DNA of 8,125 nucleotides. It comes from CAZUMH01 sp964621645 (GTDB lineage Bacteria > Zhuqueibacterota > QNDG01 > JAGLOF01). The notes under the pieces were generated by a model. That model did not search any database, was not told where the DNA came from, and was given only the letters and a program-made list of their open reading frames with translations. How positions within the stretch are numbered: the stretch's first letter is position 1; every line of letters starts with the position of its first letter. Location: NCBI GenBank assembly GCA_964621645.1, contig CAZUMH010000122.1, positions 1-8,125 on the forward strand, written 5' to 3'. The translations under genes were made by a program, and so were the position numbers. Of this stretch, positions 4,797 through 8,125 are shown in pieces.

Positions 4797-6734
4797 TCAA
4801 TCTTTCAAATATTTCTTATACCAATCAATCCATCGTTTGAACACATTTGTAAACTGTTTGGGCGCGTTGATTCCATGTCCTGCACTTGGATAAAGCACCA
4901 TCTCAACATCAGTACCGATATCGACTAAGGCCCTGTACAATTCCCAGGCCTGTGCAACAGGGACACGGGTATCAGATTGACCGTGTAAAATCAACGTAGG
5001 AATTTTACAATTTTTTAAAAAATTTAATGGCGAAGAACGAGTGAAATTCTCCATATTTAAAACCGGCACTCCTTTAAATTCCCAAAGAGCGACTTCTCCA
5101 TGATTAATATCACTTTGGGCGTACATACTTACGGTATTTGCAATTCCGGCGACACTGACTGCTGCCTTAAATCGATTGGAATGTCCAATGATCCAGTTAG
5201 TCATGTAACCGCCATAACTCCAACCACCAACGACCAATTTCGATTCATCCACTTTTTCAGTTTTGATCAAATAATCCAAACCAGCCATAATATCTTTGTA
5301 ATCGATGTCTCCCAACTTTCCTCGATTTGCTGCATAAAAGTCACTTCCGTAACCGATTCCACCTCGAAAATTTGGTTGATACACAATAATACCTTCTAAC
5401 GCAAATAACTGTCCGAATAAGCTAAAACTATCCATAACAATTCCATCTGGTCCGCCATGTGGCATAACCATTAATGGGTAATTTTCTTTTTGCGGATAAT
5501 CCGGGGGAAAGGTAACGACTGCCTCAATTGTTTCACCATCAAAACTTGGGAATTTTACAAGCTTTGATGAGGCAGATTGTTTGTTCTTTATCCATTCATT
5601 TTGATTAGTTAAAGGTGTGACATTTTCAGAATTTTCTTTAAATTTGCTAATATATAATTCAGTTGGCGTTTGGCTTCTGTTGCCGATAAATGCTATCCTT
5701 TTATTTTTTGGATCGATTGAAAAAGAATTCAACACCCAATAAGGATTTAAAATAGGTTCTACTTTGCTTTTAAGTGATATTTTATAAATTCCCGTGTAAA
5801 CATTCCGAGGAGTATCAAATATTAGGTTGTTGTTATCAAACCATTCAACCGACCCAATTGTTGGATCAAATTCTTCGGTTAAATTAACTGTTTCTTTTGT
5901 AGCTAAATCAGTAACAAAAAGTGCATTATTCGAAGAAAAACCAACCGTATTCGCGACATAAGAGATCTTTTTATCATCAGGTGAAAAATCGATATCATTG
6001 AACACTTGTGCTTTTTTATAGCTGAAGATCTTGTTGCCATTGTCATCAATCACTACTAATTCTCTAGAGACAAATACATTATAAAAATCAGAATCTAAAG
6101 CAATGATTAAAGCAAAGGTTTTCCCATCTGATGAAGGCTCCATATCCGTAATATAAAATTTACCTCCGACAATTTTCGTTTTATGAGACTTCTCATTCAT
6201 CGATTGAATCCACAATTCGGATTTTCTTGAAGTTGTCCCAACCACAAATCCTCCACCAGCTTCTTTTTCTGTCTCAACAAGTGCTGAGTCTCTGGGTGCA
6301 TTTGTTACATAAGCAATTCGATTATTATCAATCCAGGCAAACATGGCCACACTTTCATCTGACCATGTCTTTTGTTGTGCTTCTCCGCCATCAATTGGAA
6401 TACAATAAACCTGAGTTTTTCCCGAGCGGACTGATAGAAACGCGATTTTAGTACCGTCAGGAGACCACTGAGGATCCCAATCTGGTTTATCTGAATTAGT
6501 AAGCTGTTTTTTTTCTGATTGATCGGATTTTATCAGCCAGATATGACTTGTGCCAGACTTATCCCAACTCTCTTTTTTGCTAATGACAAAAGCAATTGTT
6601 TGGCCTTCCGGTGAAAATTGTGGACTACCAATTCGCGTAAGACTTAAAAAGTCATAAACAGTAAGTTTGTTAGAGTCTTCCTGTGCAAAAATGGAAACAC
6701 TAATCAATAGCAGAAAAACAATAATTTTTCTCAT
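4797..6734 (-). CDS. Secreted S9-family peptidase (prolyl oligopeptidase / acylaminoacyl-peptidase / DPP-like)
   Basis: The protein has 645 residues, normal for the family. Residues 1-18 form a signal peptide (MRKIIVFLLLISVSIFAQ). Residues about 25-380 form the N-terminal beta-propeller, with TolB-like repeats such as SPQFSPEGQTIAFV, DPQWSPDGTKIAFL and DIDFSPDDKKISYV. Residues about 390-645 form the alpha/beta-hydrolase: HGGP oxyanion motif (426-429), nucleophile Ser506 in GGWSYGG, Asp588 in HGQSDTRVPV and His620 in PSAGHG. The triad is complete. These enzymes cleave short peptides, often after proline or from acylated or dipeptidyl N-termini, and the propeller excludes folded proteins. The start is supported by AGGAG six bases before the ATG and by a plausible promoter at 6774-6802. 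The gene is AT-rich (35% GC in one sampled line), unlike the adjacent M28 gene. The exact specificity cannot be read from the sequence. Confidence 0.95.
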   Translation of the reverse strand: MRKIIVFLLLISVSIFAQEDSNKLTVYDFLSLTRIGSPQFSPEGQTIAFVISKKESWDKSGTSHIWLIKSDQSEKKQLTNSDKPDWDPQWSPDGTKIAFLSVRSGKTQVYCIPIDGGEAQQKTWSDESVAMFAWIDNNRIAYVTNAPRDSALVETEKEAGGGFVVGTTSRKSELWIQSMNEKSHKTKIVGGKFYITDMEPSSDGKTFALIIALDSDFYNVFVSRELVVIDDNGNKIFSYKKAQVFNDIDFSPDDKKISYVANTVGFSSNNALFVTDLATKETVNLTEEFDPTIGSVEWFDNNNLIFDTPRNVYTGIYKISLKSKVEPILNPYWVLNSFSIDPKNKRIAFIGNRSQTPTELYISKFKENSENVTPLTNQNEWIKNKQSASSKLVKFPSFDGETIEAVVTFPPDYPQKENYPLMVMPHGGPDGIVMDSFSLFGQLFALEGIIVYQPNFRGGIGYGSDFYAANRGKLGDIDYKDIMAGLDYLIKTEKVDESKLVVGGWSYGGYMTNWIIGHSNRFKAAVSVAGIANTVSMYAQSDINHGEVALWEFKGVPVLNMENFTRSSPLNFLKNCKIPTLILHGQSDTRVPVAQAWELYRALVDIGTDVEMVLYPSAGHGINAPKQFTNVFKRWIDWYKKYLKD

Positions 6735-6773
6735 GACTTACTCCTAAATTTTATAATTGATTAGGTTTGAATT

Positions 6774-6802
6774 ATTTTAAGCAACCAAATAGGTAAAATC
6801 AA
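6774..6802 (-). promoter_or_regulatory. Candidate sigma-70-type promoter of the S9 gene
   Basis: On the minus strand TTGATT (6797-6802) and TAAAAT (6774-6779) stand 17 bases apart, matching 4 of 6 and 5 of 6 of the -35 and -10 consensus. Transcription would begin near 6767, giving a leader of about 30 bases with the AGGAG ribosome binding site. The region is AT-rich, so a chance match is possible. Confidence 0.4.
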
Positions 6803-6822
6803 GTGGAATGAGACTTTCTGAT

Positions 6823-6883
6823 CGCCGCGGGGCTCCGCTCCGGGGCGCTTAATAGTCACATGTCCAGGGGCACATCCCCTGGA
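6823..6883 (+). repeat. Composite A-C repeat unit (A4 + C4)
   Basis: The A hairpin (6823-6847) and C hairpin (6863-6883) are separated by the 15-base linker CTTAATAGTCACATG. The order and spacing are the same as at 4659-4719. C4 has one change beside its loop, leaving an 8-bp stem TCCAGGGG/CCCCTGGA around CACAT. The unit sits between the stop codon of the M24 gene (27 bases away) and the promoter of the S9 gene. Confidence 0.88.
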
Positions 6884-6909
6884 CAATCACGTTTGAAACT
6901 ATTTATCAA

Positions 6910-8125
6910 TTACAATGTCAAAAAACTCCACTCTTTCGAAAACGGGACGCTGCTCATTAAAACACCGCCGTTTTTTGTGATCAGTAAATTATCGCTTGGA
7001 TTGATGCCAATTCCGTTTTTGGAATCATACAGCCCGGGCTCTACACTAAACGTCATTCCTTCTTCGATAATGGTGTGATCACCAAGTGAAATGAATGGTG
7101 GTTGATGCCCTTCAAAATTTTGACCGCTGCCATGGGCGGGCCTGTGATAAATATAATTTTGCATCCCGTTTTTAACCTGGTGTTGATGAATTTTATAAGC
7201 CACTTCGGAACACGCCACCCCCGGCTTTGATTCTTCCACCTGAATTTGAACACAGTCCGCGACAATTTCCCACATTTTTTCCTGATGGGCCGTCCAGGGT
7301 GCAATTAAATAATTTCGATACCCTTCACCGCCGTAACCACCCAATTTTATATCAGTGTTTACATAAACCGATTTCCCTTTTTCCACTTTGTTGTAAAAAA
7401 ACTGATTGGGATGCGGATACGCTGTAGACACACCGGCACGAACATAATGAGATGTCACCTCCATTCCTACGGCTGTGTGCGGTCTGCCATCTCTTTTAAC
7501 ATCATTCATCAACAGTTTTATACCATAGGCCTGAAGTGCCTGGCCAATTTCGAAATCTGTCGTTTCTGTCCCTCGTTCTAAAATATAATCTCGTGAGAAT
7601 GCGTGGATTTTATCAAAATATCGATACGCTCGCTGTGTCAGGGCAATTTCTTCAGGAGTTTTGATAATTCTCATCTTTTGACAAATATCGCCGATATTGA
7701 CAACCGTGGCCCCTGGAAGAATTTTCTTAACTTTTTTTAATTGAGACGGAAACAAATTCATGTCTGTACCGATGGTTTTATTGTCAAATCCGCGTTTTTT
7801 CAACCCTTCCAGCATCCATTCAAAAAGATCAACCCGTTTTCCTCGAACAACCTGCCCTTTGTTAGGAAATCCACCTTCAGCATGTGGATAGCAAAAATAA
7901 TATTCATTCTCCGTACACCACCAGGTTGTGATCAAATCACGGTCAATCCCCGGTGAGAACCAGTAAACCGTGTCTTCTTCATTAACAGGGGAAAAAGCCC
8001 AGGTTGTGCGCTCCCCGCTGCCTCGGAAACAGCCTGTAAAATAGACTGTATTTACATCACTTTCTAAAAGAATTGCATCAACACCTTTTTCTTCTACTTT
8101 TTGTTTAAGTCTTTTTACAGTATTT
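6910..8125 (-). CDS. M24-family metallopeptidase (Xaa-Pro aminopeptidase/prolidase-like), N-terminus beyond window
   Basis: The frame stays open to the right edge, so the 404 visible residues lack the true start; TTG at 7935 and other internal starts should not be used. Residues 1 to about 140 match a creatinase-type N-terminal domain (VKRLKQKVEEKGVDAILLES, then VNTVYFTG). The rest is the pita-bread catalytic domain: IKTPEEIALTQRAY, VNTDIKLGGYGGEGYRN, HRPAHGSGQNFEGHQPP and EEGMTFSVEPGLYD. Candidate metal ligands in visible numbering are Asp258, Glu267 (where the family usually has Asp), His331 and Glu362. The last glutamate, normally in an …IED… motif, is absent; the region reads GIGINPSDNLLIT. 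The enzyme may therefore bind metal unusually or be a diverged, possibly inactive member. The family role is removal of N-terminal residues before proline. Any signal peptide is out of view. The gene is AT-rich like S9. Confidence 0.9.
   Translation of the reverse strand, partial: NTVKRLKQKVEEKGVDAILLESDVNTVYFTGCFRGSGERTTWAFSPVNEEDTVYWFSPGIDRDLITTWWCTENEYYFCYPHAEGGFPNKGQVVRGKRVDLFEWMLEGLKKRGFDNKTIGTDMNLFPSQLKKVKKILPGATVVNIGDICQKMRIIKTPEEIALTQRAYRYFDKIHAFSRDYILERGTETTDFEIGQALQAYGIKLLMNDVKRDGRPHTAVGMEVTSHYVRAGVSTAYPHPNQFFYNKVEKGKSVYVNTDIKLGGYGGEGYRNYLIAPWTAHQEKMWEIVADCVQIQVEESKPGVACSEVAYKIHQHQVKNGMQNYIYHRPAHGSGQNFEGHQPPFISLGDHTIIEEGMTFSVEPGLYDSKNGIGINPSDNLLITKNGGVLMSSVPFSKEWSFLTL

Overview
The window looks like chromosomal DNA of an uncultured Gram-negative bacterium, most plausibly from the FCB side of the tree (Bacteroidota, Calditrichota or Marinimicrobia relatives). 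This is an inference from the secretion signals, which end in -NAQ, -FGQ and -FAQ, and from the gene families. No rRNA, tRNA or other phylogenetic marker is present.

Layout. At 2-271 lies the 3' end of a plus-strand gene that runs in from the left and appears interrupted near 66-110 by a small palindromic repeat. At 381-914 is a plus-strand REP-associated tyrosine transposase (RAYT, IS200-like Y1/HUH fold) framed by GC-rich hairpins. Everything after it is on the minus strand: a secreted S41 peptidase (1143-2501), a frameshifted small lipoprotein missing from a simple start-to-stop ORF search (2591-2863), a secreted M28 zinc aminopeptidase/carboxypeptidase (3080-4450), a secreted S9 prolyl-oligopeptidase-type enzyme (4797-6734), and the C-terminal 404 residues of an M24 'pita-bread' peptidase that runs off the right edge (6910-8125). 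Four peptidases of four families in one direction suggest extracellular or periplasmic peptide scavenging. The gaps between them are long and each gene with a visible start has its own ribosome binding site, so they are probably separate transcription units.

The most notable structure is between the genes. At least five families of short palindromes (called A to E here) occupy the intergenic gaps. A is a 25-base hairpin with a GGGGC/GCCCC core (4 copies). B is a pair of small inverted hairpins flanking the RAYT gene. C is a 21-base hairpin with a 9-bp stem (4 copies). D is an element of about 54 bases (2 good copies and one diverged copy with compensatory base changes). E is an 18-base CATGGG/CCCATG palindrome (2 copies). 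A and C form a composite 61-base unit twice, with identical spacing. This is the architecture of REP/BIME elements mobilised by a RAYT.

Base composition is mosaic. The block 1143-4450 (S41, lipoprotein, M28) is GC-rich (sampled 60-base lines 60-68% GC). The RAYT, S9 and M24 genes are AT-rich (sampled lines 27-35% GC). Both composition changes fall inside repeat clusters, which points to horizontal acquisition with repeats at the junctions, or to an assembly join at repeats.
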